Assembly (NCBI RefSeq): GCF_003591485.1
Contig: NZ_QZCF01000003.1
Span: forward strand, 124,001 to 188,000
DNA from: Paenibacillus sp. 1011MAR3C5
GTDB taxonomy: Bacteria; Bacillota; Bacilli; Paenibacillales; Paenibacillaceae
Length of the DNA: 64,000 nucleotides
Direction of reading: 5' to 3'
Shown here: piece by piece, positions 50,686 through 59,352 of the stretch
Position numbering within the stretch: the first letter of the stretch is position 1
Layout of the letters: every line of letters starts with the position of its first letter
Position numbers and translations under genes: made by a program
Notes under the pieces: model-generated
Told to the model about the DNA's origin: nothing
Databases searched by the model: none
Seen by the model: the letters and a program-made list of their open reading frames with translations, nothing else

Positions 50686-51897
50686 TTAAGCCACTCTTTG
50701 AGATACTGGCGATGACGTCTGATCCCGCTTGTCCAGCACGCGTGCCCAGCCCGTCAACAGGACGGCAGCCGATACCATGATGGCTCCGATCCAGGTCGTG
50801 TGGATGAGGCCGATGGAATCGGTAATGACACCGCCCAAGTAAGCGCCGATAGCGATGCCGGCATTGAAGGCCGCGATATTGACTGCGGAAGCGACATCCT
50901 TCGCTTCGGGAGCGAGGCGCTCGGCGAGCATGACGACATATACTTGCAGTCCGGGAACGTTCATAAAGGCGAACAGACCCATAAAGAATATCGTGATCAG
51001 TCCGGCAATCTGATACGGTGCGGTGAGGGCCAGGATGACCAGTACCACCGCCTGCACGGCAAACATGTAGAATAGCGCTTGGGTCGGCTTCCGGTTGGCG
51101 GCTTTGCCCCCGATGACGTTGCCGATGGCAATGGCAATTCCGTACAGCAGCAGAATAACGGCTACGGATCGTTCATTGAATCCGGTTATATCGTGCAGCA
51201 ACGGGGATAAATAGGTAAAGACAACAAACGTGCCGCCGTAGCCTAAAGCCGTAATGGAAAAGGCAAGCAGCAGCCGTCCATTCGTCACGAGCTTCCATTG
51301 GTCGCCGAGCCGCACCTTGTCTCCTTTCCGAAGATTGGATGGCACGAGCAGCATATTCGCCAGGAGGGCAATCAGACCGACAGCGACAATCGCAACAAAA
51401 GCGGCGCGCCAGCCAAGCTGCTGGCCGATGAAGGTGCCGAGCGGCACACCGGTTACGGTAGCGACAGTTAGGCCTGAGAACATAATCGAGATTGCGCTGG
51501 CCCTGCGATTCTCCGGTACGAGGTCCGCGGCGATCGTAGAGCCGATCGACATGAAGATGCCGTGCGACAGCGCTGAGATGATGCGGGCAGTGAGCAAGAC
51601 AGCGATGCTTCCTGCGGTGGCAGCAATTAGATTGCCCGCAATAAATACGATCATAATCCAGAAGAGCAGCGTCTTCCGGGATACCTGGGAAGTCATGGAC
51701 GTGAGCACCGGTGCTCCGAACATAACGCCCAGCGCATATAAGGTCACGGTAAGTCCAGCGGTGGTGACGGATATATGAAGGTCATCGGCAATGAGAGGAA
51801 GCAGTCCCACGCTGATAAACTCGGTTGTTCCAATGGCAAAGGCGCTGACAGCCAAGGCGAGCAGCGCCAGCGTGCTGTTTTTTTTCTCTGTTGTCAT
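50686..51897 (-). CDS. MFS transporter, sugar/drug efflux type
   Basis: A 403-residue MFS protein with about twelve hydrophobic segments. The N-terminal IGTTEFISVGLLPLIADDLH is characteristic of the AraJ/YdhP/NepI arabinose-or-purine efflux branch, and MTSQVSRKTLLFWIMIVFIA marks the helix 2-3 loop. Start at ATG 51897, with AGGAG 8 nt upstream on the minus strand. It is divergent from an HxlR regulator gene with a long dyad between them, so it is a probable repressed efflux pump. Confidence 0.9.
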   Translation of the reverse strand: MTTEKKNSTLALLALAVSAFAIGTTEFISVGLLPLIADDLHISVTTAGLTVTLYALGVMFGAPVLTSMTSQVSRKTLLFWIMIVFIAGNLIAATAGSIAVLLTARIISALSHGIFMSIGSTIAADLVPENRRASAISIMFSGLTVATVTGVPLGTFIGQQLGWRAAFVAIVAVGLIALLANMLLVPSNLRKGDKVRLGDQWKLVTNGRLLLAFSITALGYGGTFVVFTYLSPLLHDITGFNERSVAVILLLYGIAIAIGNVIGGKAANRKPTQALFYMFAVQAVVLVILALTAPYQIAGLITIFFMGLFAFMNVPGLQVYVVMLAERLAPEAKDVASAVNIAAFNAGIAIGAYLGGVITDSIGLIHTTWIGAIMVSAAVLLTGWARVLDKRDQTSSPVSQRVA

Positions 51898-51978
51898 GGG
51901 TCCACTCCTACTTTGTCGTATTGTGATATCCGGCCGGTAAGTGCTATTATCAATGACACAGATCAAAATGAACAGTAC

Positions 51979-52011
51979 GTACTTTCAAGTGATATAGGCA
52001 CTGAAAAGTAC
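51979..52011. promoter_or_regulatory. HxlR operator between the MFS and HxlR genes
   Basis: GTACTTTCAAGTG (51979-51991) and CACTGAAAAGTAC (51999-52011) form a 13-bp dyad with 11 matches around ATATAGG. The palindrome AGTACGTACT (51974-51983) overlaps its left arm. TACT/AGTA half-sites resemble those of HxlR-family repressors such as YodB. Confidence 0.65.
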
Positions 52012-52039
52012 CCATAACGCATGGCAAGGAGGAAGCCTA

Positions 52040-52435
52040 GTGGCCAAAGAAGCCGTACTTAAGAAAAAATACAACATTTCGGTCGAAGCGACGCTGGAGG
52101 TCATTGGCGGCAAGTGGAAGTGTGTCATCCTTTGCCACCTTACGTATGGCAAGAAACGGACAAGCGACCTCAAGCGCCTCATGCCCGGGATTACCCAGAA
52201 GATGCTGACGCAGCAGCTGAGGGAGCTTGAGGATGACGGGATTGTGAATCGCATCGTCTACAACCAGGTGCCTCCCAAGGTCGAATATGAGCTTAGCGAA
52301 TACGGGAATAGCCTTCGCTCCATATTGGATGCCTTGTGCAATTGGGGCGAGCATCATATTATCCGGGAGTACGGTGACAAGTTTGCCGTTCTGGAGGACA
52401 ATATTCTAAATAATAAAGATAAGCAGAATGTATAG
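52040..52435 (+). CDS. HxlR-family winged-helix regulator
   Basis: A 131-residue HxlR/DUF24 repressor: SVEATLEVIGGKWKCVILCH, PGITQKMLTQQLRELEDDGI and PPKVEYELSEYGNSLRSIL are the winged-helix signatures. It has Cys residues in the GGKWKCVILC segment but no cysteine in the extreme N-terminus where redox-sensing members carry theirs, so its signal may differ from that of the protein at 15231-15620. GTG 52040 has AAGGAGG 8 nt upstream. Dyad in the divergent promoter. Confidence 0.9.
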   Translation: MAKEAVLKKKYNISVEATLEVIGGKWKCVILCHLTYGKKRTSDLKRLMPGITQKMLTQQLRELEDDGIVNRIVYNQVPPKVEYELSEYGNSLRSILDALCNWGEHHIIREYGDKFAVLEDNILNNKDKQNV

Positions 52436-52461
52436 CTTCATGCCATGGGAGGAGAATGCCT

Positions 52462-52908
52462 GTGAAATTCAAGACGGAGGTCATATTGGGAGGCAAGACG
52501 GCGACGGGCTTCGAGGTGCCAAGCGAAGTCGTGGAGTCACTAGGGAAAGGTAAAAAACCGCCTGTAGTCGTGACAATAAGCGGCTATTCGTACCGCAGCA
52601 CCGTTGCCGTAATGGGCGGCAAATTCATGCTGCCGCTGAATTCCGATAATCGGCAGCAAGCGGGCGTCGCGGCAGGCGATATTGTGGAAGTGGAGCTGGC
52701 GCTGGATACGGAGCCAAGAGAAATTGTAGTGCCGGAGGATCTAGCGGCGGCGCTTGCTCAAGAGGAAACGGCTGCTGCCTTCTTCGCAGGATTAAGCTAC
52801 AGCAACAAGAATCGGATCGTGTATCAGATTGAACAAGCGAAGACGGCGGAGACACGCGACCGCCGCATTCGCAAAGCGGTAGAAACGTTGAAAGAGGGCA
52901 ACGTATAA
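52462..52908 (+). CDS. DUF1905/YdeI-like protein
   Basis: A 148-residue protein with an N-terminal DUF1905 beta-barrel ([40 protein letters not shown]) and a C-terminal helical YdeI/OmpD-like tail ([33 protein letters not shown]). Known as bacteriocin-protection-like proteins, function uncertain. GTG 52462 is preferred over ATG 52456 because AGGAG then sits 8 nt away. A DinB gene follows after 55 bp. Confidence 0.85.
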   Translation: MKFKTEVILGGKTATGFEVPSEVVESLGKGKKPPVVVTISGYSYRSTVAVMGGKFMLPLNSDNRQQAGVAAGDIVEVELALDTEPREIVVPEDLAAALAQEETAAAFFAGLSYSNKNRIVYQIEQAKTAETRDRRIRKAVETLKEGNV

Positions 52909-52963
52909 CACGCGGTTATACATATGCGGCGTAATGCCAGCCAGTAGCGGGAGGGAGATTACG

Positions 52964-53488
52964 TTGAACTTTTCGATAAACGAAGCGATTGAAGTGCTTG
53001 AGCGTACGCCTCATGCGCTAGAGGCGCTGCTTGGCGGTTTGTCTGATGAGTGGCTGAGCTGCAACGAAGGGGAAGGAACCTGGAATGCATATGAGGTGGT
53101 GTGCCACCTGATCGAGGGGGAAGTCCACAATTGGATTCCCCGTTTGCGATTCATTCTGGAGGAAGGGGAAAGACAGACGTTGCCTCCTTTCGACCGCTTC
53201 TCGCATCTGGAACGACAAGCCATGCCGATCAAGCACAAGCTGCTGGAATTTAAAACGATTCGAACGAACAATGTTGCAGCGCTTCGGCAATTGCAGCTAA
53301 CCGAAGCTAAACTCGAGCAGACCGGCCTCCATCCCGAGTTCGGCGCTGTAAAGGCCAGGGAGCTGCTGTCTACATGGGTGGCCCATGATATGACGCATAT
53401 GTCACAGATCGCACGGATTATGGCGGAGCGCTATCGGGAGGATGTTGGCCCTTGGACAGCCTATTTGGGCATATTAAACAAGAGGTAA
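52964..53488 (+). CDS. DinB-family putative metal-dependent enzyme (YfiT-like)
   Basis: A 174-residue four-helix-bundle protein of the DinB/YfiT superfamily. Conserved metal-ligand histidines are visible in [19 protein letters not shown] (first helix pair) and [20 protein letters not shown] (last helix). Such proteins bind a metal and often act as thiol-dependent transferases or damage-induced proteins. TTG 52964 is taken as start because GGGAGGGAG lies 8 nt upstream. Convergent with the NUDIX gene, 2 bp between stops. Confidence 0.87.
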   Translation: MNFSINEAIEVLERTPHALEALLGGLSDEWLSCNEGEGTWNAYEVVCHLIEGEVHNWIPRLRFILEEGERQTLPPFDRFSHLERQAMPIKHKLLEFKTIRTNNVAALRQLQLTEAKLEQTGLHPEFGAVKARELLSTWVAHDMTHMSQIARIMAERYREDVGPWTAYLGILNKR

Positions 53489-53490
53489 TA

Positions 53491-54108
53491 TCAATCCAGA
53501 ATCGTCTCCAGATTCGGGTTGGCCAAGAACTGGAACATCGTCTTCACTTGAGCCTCCGTGTTCCGCTCCTGCGACAGCTCAGGCAATTCGTCGATGCCGA
53601 AGAACGCAACCTCGCTTGTCTCTATGCCGCTTAGCGCCTCTCCGCCGATAATCTCGCATCGGATAAACAGCTTGTAGACATGGTACGGTTCAGGCGGATG
53701 GTTATGAAACTTCTTGTCGAGAACGGCCAGCAGCCGGATCGGCTTCACGTGGTAGCCGGACTCTTCTTCAACTTCCTTGACCGCTACCTCGGAGGCGGAC
53801 AGTCCGATGTCTGCCCAGCCGCCCGGCAGCGCCCAAGCGCCGTCGATCTTTTCGCGAACGAGCAGGATTCGCTCATCCTGGAATACAACAGCACGGACAT
53901 CCACTTTCGGTGTCGCATAGCCCGTATCGCTGGCGAAGGTCAGCTTGATTTTATCGGTCCCCGCCTCCGTGTAGCTGGATAAGATGTCTATGCTGAGCTG
54001 CCGCAGTTGTTCATAACGTTCGATATCATAAATATCCTTCGAATAGGTTAGTCCTGTCTGCGCGATGCCTTGAATATGCTTGGCCCACTCCAGCCATTTG
54101 ATCTCCAT
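53491..54108 (-). CDS. NUDIX hydrolase of the ADP-ribose-pyrophosphatase-like group
   Basis: A 205-residue protein: an N-terminal helical segment (MEIKWLEWAKHIQGIAQTGL) typical of the NUDIX_N group, then the NUDIX domain with GGWADIGLSASEVAVKEVEE-ESG, matching GX5EX7REUXEEXGU with VEEESG. RAVVFQDERILLVREK precedes it. Substrate likely a nucleoside diphosphate sugar or similar. Start ATG 54108 has AGAGGAGG upstream; the longer frame to 54237 has no site. Confidence 0.87.
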   Translation of the reverse strand: MEIKWLEWAKHIQGIAQTGLTYSKDIYDIERYEQLRQLSIDILSSYTEAGTDKIKLTFASDTGYATPKVDVRAVVFQDERILLVREKIDGAWALPGGWADIGLSASEVAVKEVEEESGYHVKPIRLLAVLDKKFHNHPPEPYHVYKLFIRCEIIGGEALSGIETSEVAFFGIDELPELSQERNTEAQVKTMFQFLANPNLETILD

Positions 54109-54288
54109 GATGGATGGTTCCTCCTCTGAAAGTCGAATATAGTTAAAACGCACGTTCAACTGGAAAAGTTTCCACTTCATAATGTTATAGATACAATCTA
54201 TAGCTGCTATAGGAAATTGTGATTTCATTAATTTCAAATCATTCTCTACAATAAGAGCAGGATAAAAAATTTAACGAGGTGAATCAGC

Positions 54289-55344
54289 ATGGCGGGAAGC
54301 ACATTCGGAGAACGGTTCAAAATTACGACGTTTGGCGAATCCCATGGCGTAGCGGTCGGTGTCATTGTCGATGGAGTAACGCCTGGAATGGAAATAGATG
54401 AAGCGTATATACAGGTGCAGATGGACCGCAGAAAGCCGGGCCAATCTTCTGTTACCACTCCGCGGAAGGAATACGACACGATCCGTATTTTGTCCGGTGT
54501 ATTCGAAGGCAGGACGACAGGAGCTCCGCTCAGCATTCAATTGCAGAACACGGATATGAGGCCGGAAGCTTATAGCGATATTAAGCTGCTGTACCGCCCG
54601 GGACATGCCGACTTTACGTACGATCAGAAGTACGGACACCGGGATTACCGGGGCAGCGGCAGAGCATCGGGCCGAGAGACGGCAGGCCGGGTTGCCGGTG
54701 GAGCAATTGCCCGCAAGTCGCTCGAAGGCAGAGGGGTATCGATCGTGGCGTATACGACCCAGGTTGGAGACATTAAGTGCGAGACCTTCGATGAGAGCAT
54801 AATTGAGAAAAATCCAGTCCGGGCTTGCGATCCGGAAGCGGCTGTGAAGATGGTGGAGAAGATTGAAGCGCTGTCGGCGATCGGCGATAGCTGCGGCGGT
54901 ATCGTGGAATGCCGGATCAGAGGGGTAGCGCCTGGCATTGGCGAGCCGACCTTTGATAAGCTGGATGCGGAGCTGGCGAAGGCGATGCTCTCCATTGGCG
55001 CGGTGAAAGGGATTGAGTTCGGCGAGGGTTTCGCAGCGGCGTCCATGCAGGGCAGCGAGCATAACGATGCGATGGACAAGAACGGATTTTTGACGAACCA
55101 CGCAGGGGGCATTGTCGGCGGCATCAGCACAGGCGAAGAGATCATCTTCCGCGTAGCGGTCAAGCCGACTTCGTCGATTTCGTCTCCTCAACGGACGATC
55201 AACAAAGAGGGTGAGGAGCGGGAGATTCGTACCGAAGGAAGACATGATCCTTGCATCTGCCCGAGAATTGTCCCTGTTGTCGAAGCGATGGCTTGTCTCG
55301 TATTAGAAGACCACTACAAGAGACAAGCGGCATTGCACGGGTAA
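54289..55344 (+). CDS. aroC: Chorismate synthase
   Basis: A 351-residue enzyme making chorismate from 5-enolpyruvylshikimate-3-phosphate with reduced FMN. FKITTFGESHGVAVGVIVDG, MDRRKPGQSSVTTPRKE, YRPGHADFTYDQKYGHRDYR, SGRASGRETAGRVAGG and RHDPCICPRIVPVVEAMAC are the family signatures. It is shorter than the Bacillus enzyme (about 390 residues) and stands alone, not beside other aro genes, so it may be a second copy. GAGGTG precedes the ATG. A palindrome ATAGAT-ACA-ATCTAT (about 54187-54201) lies upstream. Confidence 0.93.
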   Translation: MAGSTFGERFKITTFGESHGVAVGVIVDGVTPGMEIDEAYIQVQMDRRKPGQSSVTTPRKEYDTIRILSGVFEGRTTGAPLSIQLQNTDMRPEAYSDIKLLYRPGHADFTYDQKYGHRDYRGSGRASGRETAGRVAGGAIARKSLEGRGVSIVAYTTQVGDIKCETFDESIIEKNPVRACDPEAAVKMVEKIEALSAIGDSCGGIVECRIRGVAPGIGEPTFDKLDAELAKAMLSIGAVKGIEFGEGFAAASMQGSEHNDAMDKNGFLTNHAGGIVGGISTGEEIIFRVAVKPTSSISSPQRTINKEGEEREIRTEGRHDPCICPRIVPVVEAMACLVLEDHYKRQAALHG

Positions 55345-55385
55345 ACATAAGCATGAAGAGATAAGTCCGACAGCGCTTCTTCGAG

Positions 55386-55406
55386 AAGCCGATGCCGGGC
55401 TTTTTT
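55386..55406 (+). terminator. Short terminator after aroC
   Basis: AAGCC-GATGCCG-GGCTT followed by four more T. The stem is only 5 bp, so efficiency is uncertain. Confidence 0.5.
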
Positions 55407-55558
55407 GCTGTGTCCGTCCTCGCCCCACTTTCCTCAGCTCGTCCAACTATGCTATGTTGAGAAGAAGAGTGGAAGAAATTGATGCTCCAGCCGATGCCGA
55501 GGCTCCTATACAATAGAGATAGCCGGCTCGTATAAGAAGGAGCGGGGGAGGGACCGAC

Positions 55559-56215
55559 ATGAAGAAACACATCCTGATCGTTGAGGACGACATTCATATA
55601 TCCAATATTATAAAAATGAACTTGACGCTGGTCGGTTACGAGACGGAACAGGTCTACGATGGTATCGATGCGCTAGATCGGATCAAGAGAGGCCGATTTG
55701 ATTTGATTCTGCTGGATGTTATGATTCCGCGCATGGACGGCTTCGAGCTGATGGAGAGGATTCGGCCGATGAATATTCCGGTCATCTTCCTGACTGCGAA
55801 GAATGCCGTCTTCGACAAGGTCAACGGCCTGAAGCTCGGGGCGGAGGATTACATGGTCAAGCCGTTCGAAGCAATCGAGCTGCTCGCTCGCATGGAGACC
55901 GTACTCCGGCGATACGGCAAGGAAGAAGCGGTCTTCACGTTCCAGGATATCGACGTCTACGTAGACAAGCGGGAAGTGACGGTCCGTAAGGAAGTCGTCG
56001 AGCTTACTCCCAAGGAATACGATCTTCTTCTTGTCCTGCTCAAAAATAAAAATATCGCCCTGTCCCGGGAACAGTTCATCGAGAAGGTCTGGGGCGGCGA
56101 CTTCTACGGGGAGACCCGCACGGTAGACATGCATATTAAGTCGCTCAGAAAGAAGCTGAACCTGCAGGATCAGATCAAGACGATCTATAAGATCGGGTAC
56201 AGGCTGGAGGATTAG
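55559..56215 (+). CDS. OmpR/PhoB-family response regulator
   Basis: A 218-residue regulator: receiver domain with acceptor Asp53 in LILLDVMIPRMDG and Lys101 in YMVKPFEAIE, then an OmpR-type winged helix (LTPKEYDLLLVLLKNKNIAL, TVDMHIKSLRKKL, IYKIGYRLE). GGGGGAGGG precedes the ATG. The histidine kinase gene follows after 3 bp and overlaps a lipoprotein gene. The envelope genes immediately downstream suggest a role in cell-wall homeostasis. Confidence 0.92.
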   Translation: MKKHILIVEDDIHISNIIKMNLTLVGYETEQVYDGIDALDRIKRGRFDLILLDVMIPRMDGFELMERIRPMNIPVIFLTAKNAVFDKVNGLKLGAEDYMVKPFEAIELLARMETVLRRYGKEEAVFTFQDIDVYVDKREVTVRKEVVELTPKEYDLLLVLLKNKNIALSREQFIEKVWGGDFYGETRTVDMHIKSLRKKLNLQDQIKTIYKIGYRLED

Positions 56216-56218
56216 CCG

Positions 56219-57658
56219 ATGAAATTTTGGCAAAAAATATGCCTGTTCTCCATTCTGACCTTCGTCATCATATTTAATGCGGCTTCCATCATGGTCATTG
56301 AACGCAATCACAGCAAGATGCTTCAGCAGGAGATCAACAATACGTTAAGCGCGAATATGAGTATCAATTCCAGCGTGAATGCGGTTGTGCCGATCTTGCG
56401 CATTTATGATTCCATCGATTATGAGAAGACTGTGCTCACGAATATCGCGAATGAGTTCGTCAGGCGGAACAGCGACCAGGGCAGCTACCTGGAGATTGCC
56501 GATGACAAGGACAAGACCGTATTCAGCAACCTGGACTTCGTGATGCCCGCCGCGCGTGATGAGCGCAAGGAGCTGGAGCCGGGCGAGATCAAATATATAT
56601 TGCGGGACATCGACGAGCGTACGCTGCTCTTTACCGCTAATGTGACGGATATTAACCAGAAGAGCTATATCTTCACCTATATCAAGGACGTGACTCCGCT
56701 CTACACGGAGCGGATGGATCAATATACGTTTTTTGCGCAAATGGATATTGTGGCGTGCTTAATCTATATTATCGTCATGTTCTTCATCAGCAAAGGTTTG
56801 ACCAAACCGATCGAGACGATGGTCCGTACAGCGAAAGAGATTGCGCAAGGCGATTTCTCGGAGCGGGTTCAATTGAAATCCAGGGACGAGATCGGCGTGC
56901 TGGCGACGAACTTCAACGAGATGGCTGCGGTCGTGGAGGACAAGATCAACGAGCTAGAGCGCAATAACGGCGAGAAGCAGCGGTTCATTAATAACATTAC
57001 GCATGAGCTGAAGACGCCGCTGACCTCGATCATCGGATATGCCAATTATATGCGATCGACCAAATATGATGAGGCTACGTTCCTCGAAGGCCTGAACGCC
57101 ATCTATAGCGAGGGTAAGCGGCTTGAGGCGCTGGCGACCAAGCTGATGGACTTGATTCTGCTGAAGGACCATCAGTTCCAGATGAAGCCGGATAATCTAA
57201 AGGATGTCGTGATGGAGCTGGAGCCTTCGCTCAAGCATATTGTAGCCGCTAAGCAGATTCGGCTTGAGCTGGCTTGCGCGGATTGCCGGCTTCCACTGGA
57301 GAAGGATTTGATCAAGATCGTCATCTTCAATCTCGTGGACAATGCCGTTAAGGCGTCCAGTGAAGGGGGCAAGATCACCATCCGCACGCTAGAGCGCAGC
57401 GGCAGTTGCGTGTTGGAGGTTGCGGATGAAGGAAGCGGCATCTCAAGGGAGCATATGGATAAGATATTCGAGCCTTTCTATATGGCCGACAAGGCCAGGA
57501 CCCGTAATAATAACGGAGCGGGTCTGGGATTGTCTATCTGCCGAAGCATAGCAAGTATTCATCATGCGGTGATTGAAGTGGACAGCGAAGTTCAGATGGG
57601 AACGGCGATTCGGATCGTCTTTCCCCAGCCTCAGGAAGGGAGCGAGGTGAATCCATGA
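56219..57658 (+). CDS. Sensor histidine kinase of the envelope two-component system
   Basis: A 479-residue kinase: transmembrane helix 1 (about 7-27), an extracellular sensor of about 140 residues, transmembrane helix 2 (about 173-194), a HAMP domain and a HisKA box FINNITHELKTPLTSIIGY with the phosphorylated His. HATPase motifs (VFNLVDNAVKAS-like IFNLVDNAVKASSEGGKIT, VADEGSGISREHM, GAGLGLSICRSI) complete it. It overlaps the following lipoprotein gene by ATGA (57655-57658), so signal input may involve that lipoprotein. Confidence 0.92.
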   Translation: MKFWQKICLFSILTFVIIFNAASIMVIERNHSKMLQQEINNTLSANMSINSSVNAVVPILRIYDSIDYEKTVLTNIANEFVRRNSDQGSYLEIADDKDKTVFSNLDFVMPAARDERKELEPGEIKYILRDIDERTLLFTANVTDINQKSYIFTYIKDVTPLYTERMDQYTFFAQMDIVACLIYIIVMFFISKGLTKPIETMVRTAKEIAQGDFSERVQLKSRDEIGVLATNFNEMAAVVEDKINELERNNGEKQRFINNITHELKTPLTSIIGYANYMRSTKYDEATFLEGLNAIYSEGKRLEALATKLMDLILLKDHQFQMKPDNLKDVVMELEPSLKHIVAAKQIRLELACADCRLPLEKDLIKIVIFNLVDNAVKASSEGGKITIRTLERSGSCVLEVADEGSGISREHMDKIFEPFYMADKARTRNNNGAGLGLSICRSIASIHHAVIEVDSEVQMGTAIRIVFPQPQEGSEVNP

Positions 57659-58434
57659 GAATCGTAAAATATGTAGCGATGGTCCTGAGCCTCGCTTTAG
57701 CGAGCATGGCACTGTCCGGCTGTGCAGCCTTCTATACAAGCATACCGAAGGATACGGTTATGGTGAAAAAGATTCCCGAGCAGAAGCCCGGCGAAGAAGT
57801 GGAATACAACGGCGTATTATCCGAGGAGACGGTCAAGACGCTTAGCATGAATGCGGTGAACAAGTATTTTGAGCATAATTTGTCGCTCGACGATATTAAG
57901 TTCGAGATGTATTTCATGGATCAGCAAGGCATCAAGTCGCTGCTTGCCGATGCCACCCTAAACGTTAAGATGGATCGCGAATTTCTGGTGGAATACAAGG
58001 AGCCCTTGAAGAAAGTGGCGAGCGGCGTCTATATGGCCAACGTTTTGAACATTTATGATTCCTCGGATATATACGGCGTCGTAATTAATGCGAAGGACGG
58101 GGAAGTGCTGGGGTTATCGAAGGTGAATGATCGCAGTGTGGTGAAGGAGAAGGAGCTTTCGCGTGAAGAACTTCAGAACCATGCCAATGCGTTTGTGGAG
58201 GGGATAGGAGAATATAAGCTCAGCGACCTTGAGCTTGGCGACACCCTCTATTATCGCGGAAGTGTCGAGTTTTATTATATGAAAAAGGGCAGCGATGAGG
58301 TGGTGCTCAGCGTATTGCTGAATGCCTATACAGGTCAAGGCATTGGCTTCTACAAGGATATGATGACCGTCTTGCAGTTTCTGATGAATAAGGTGAAGGC
58401 GTCTTATTTGTACGAGGAAAAATATAAGCAATAG
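57655..58434 (+). CDS. Lipoprotein of the envelope two-component operon
   Basis: A 259-residue lipoprotein: signal peptide with lipobox LSGC (Cys23) and a mature part of mixed alpha/beta character with no domain I recognise. It starts inside the stop codon of the kinase gene (ATGA), which is strong evidence for functional partnership: a surface-exposed accessory that could modulate the kinase, as lipoproteins do in other systems. A terminator follows at once. Length and sequence do not match YycH/YycI. Confidence 0.75.
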   Translation: MRIVKYVAMVLSLALASMALSGCAAFYTSIPKDTVMVKKIPEQKPGEEVEYNGVLSEETVKTLSMNAVNKYFEHNLSLDDIKFEMYFMDQQGIKSLLADATLNVKMDREFLVEYKEPLKKVASGVYMANVLNIYDSSDIYGVVINAKDGEVLGLSKVNDRSVVKEKELSREELQNHANAFVEGIGEYKLSDLELGDTLYYRGSVEFYYMKKGSDEVVLSVLLNAYTGQGIGFYKDMMTVLQFLMNKVKASYLYEEKYKQ

Positions 58435-58447
58435 GATGGTTGGAAGG

Positions 58448-58473
58448 AAGAGACTCGTAACGGTCTCTTTTTT
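58448..58473 (+). terminator. Terminator of the two-component/lipoprotein operon
   Basis: AGAGAC-TCGTAACG-GTCTCT followed by five T. Confidence 0.8.
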
Positions 58474-58584
58474 CGATTCTGCCCGCAAATTTTACAACTC
58501 CATTACAAGTTGATCTCACTTCTCATATTTGGCTCCGTTACACTAACAGCATGTCAACGACGAAAGACGAAAAGGAGTACCGAT

Positions 58585-59352
58585 ATGAGGAATAGAAGAT
58601 GGACGTATATGGCAGTATGGACGGCTGTCTTGGCACTCTCCATAACAATGACAACCGCTTGTTCCGATGGGAAGGCGCAAGGCGGAGCAAGCGGGACAAA
58701 AGCGGGAGGCTCGTCCCAGGTTGATCCTGTAACTAGCGATAGCCCTTCCGGCTCGCAAGATGAAGAGGAGGAGCCAGCCGACCCTGCTCTTGCGGCGCTG
58801 GTGAACAAGACGCATCCGCTTCAGGACTCTTATGCGCCAGACGATCTGGTCATGGTTGAGGTGCCGACGATCTTTCAGAATGCGGAAGTGAATCAACTCC
58901 GAAAGGAAGCGGCGGAGGCGCTGAAGGGACTGTTCGCCGGCGCGGAGAAGGAAGGGTACAAGCTGTATGCCCGGTCGGGCTATCGTTCGTACGAGACGCA
59001 GCAAGCTTTGTTCGCAGATTATGTGAACAGGGAAGGAGAAGCTGCTGCCAATCGTTACAGCGCGAAGGCCGGACAGAGCGAGCATCAGACGGGGCTGGCG
59101 ATGGATGTGACAAGCGACAGCGTGTCCAAGGGATTGAAGGAGGCATTCGGAGAGACGGATGAGGGTCGATGGCTGGCGGAACATGCTCATCAGTACGGCT
59201 TCATCATCCGGTATCCAGAAGGTCAAGAGGGCATAACCGGCTATATCTACGAGCCGTGGCATATCCGGTACTTGGGCGTCGAGCTTGCAACGAAAGTATT
59301 CGACAGCGGGCTGACGTATGAAGAGTATGCAAACGGGAACCAAGCGCCATGA
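58585..59352 (+). CDS. D-alanyl-D-alanine carboxypeptidase, VanY/LdcB type (lipoprotein)
   Basis: A 255-residue lipoprotein: signal peptide with TTAC lipobox (Cys26) and a Gly/Ser/Ala/Pro linker (to about 65). A VanY/M15B zinc peptidase domain follows with SGYRSYETQQALFADYVNRE, SEHQTGLAMDV (zinc His and Asp) and YIYEPWHIRYLG (Glu and His). It trims D-alanine or amino acids from peptidoglycan stem peptides outside the membrane. ATG 58585 has AAAGGAG 7 nt upstream. It overlaps the next gene by ATGA and starts a three-gene envelope operon. Confidence 0.92.
   Translation: MRNRRWTYMAVWTAVLALSITMTTACSDGKAQGGASGTKAGGSSQVDPVTSDSPSGSQDEEEEPADPALAALVNKTHPLQDSYAPDDLVMVEVPTIFQNAEVNQLRKEAAEALKGLFAGAEKEGYKLYARSGYRSYETQQALFADYVNREGEAAANRYSAKAGQSEHQTGLAMDVTSDSVSKGLKEAFGETDEGRWLAEHAHQYGFIIRYPEGQEGITGYIYEPWHIRYLGVELATKVFDSGLTYEEYANGNQAP

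Noticed and set aside
54187..54201. Palindrome ATAGAT-ACA-ATCTAT upstream of aroC
   Set aside because: Short and AT-rich in an AT-rich promoter region, with no regulator beside it; kept only as a remark.
54271..55245. Open frame of 324 codons on the minus strand
   Set aside because: Antisense to aroC, whose signatures are unmistakable; no site or family.
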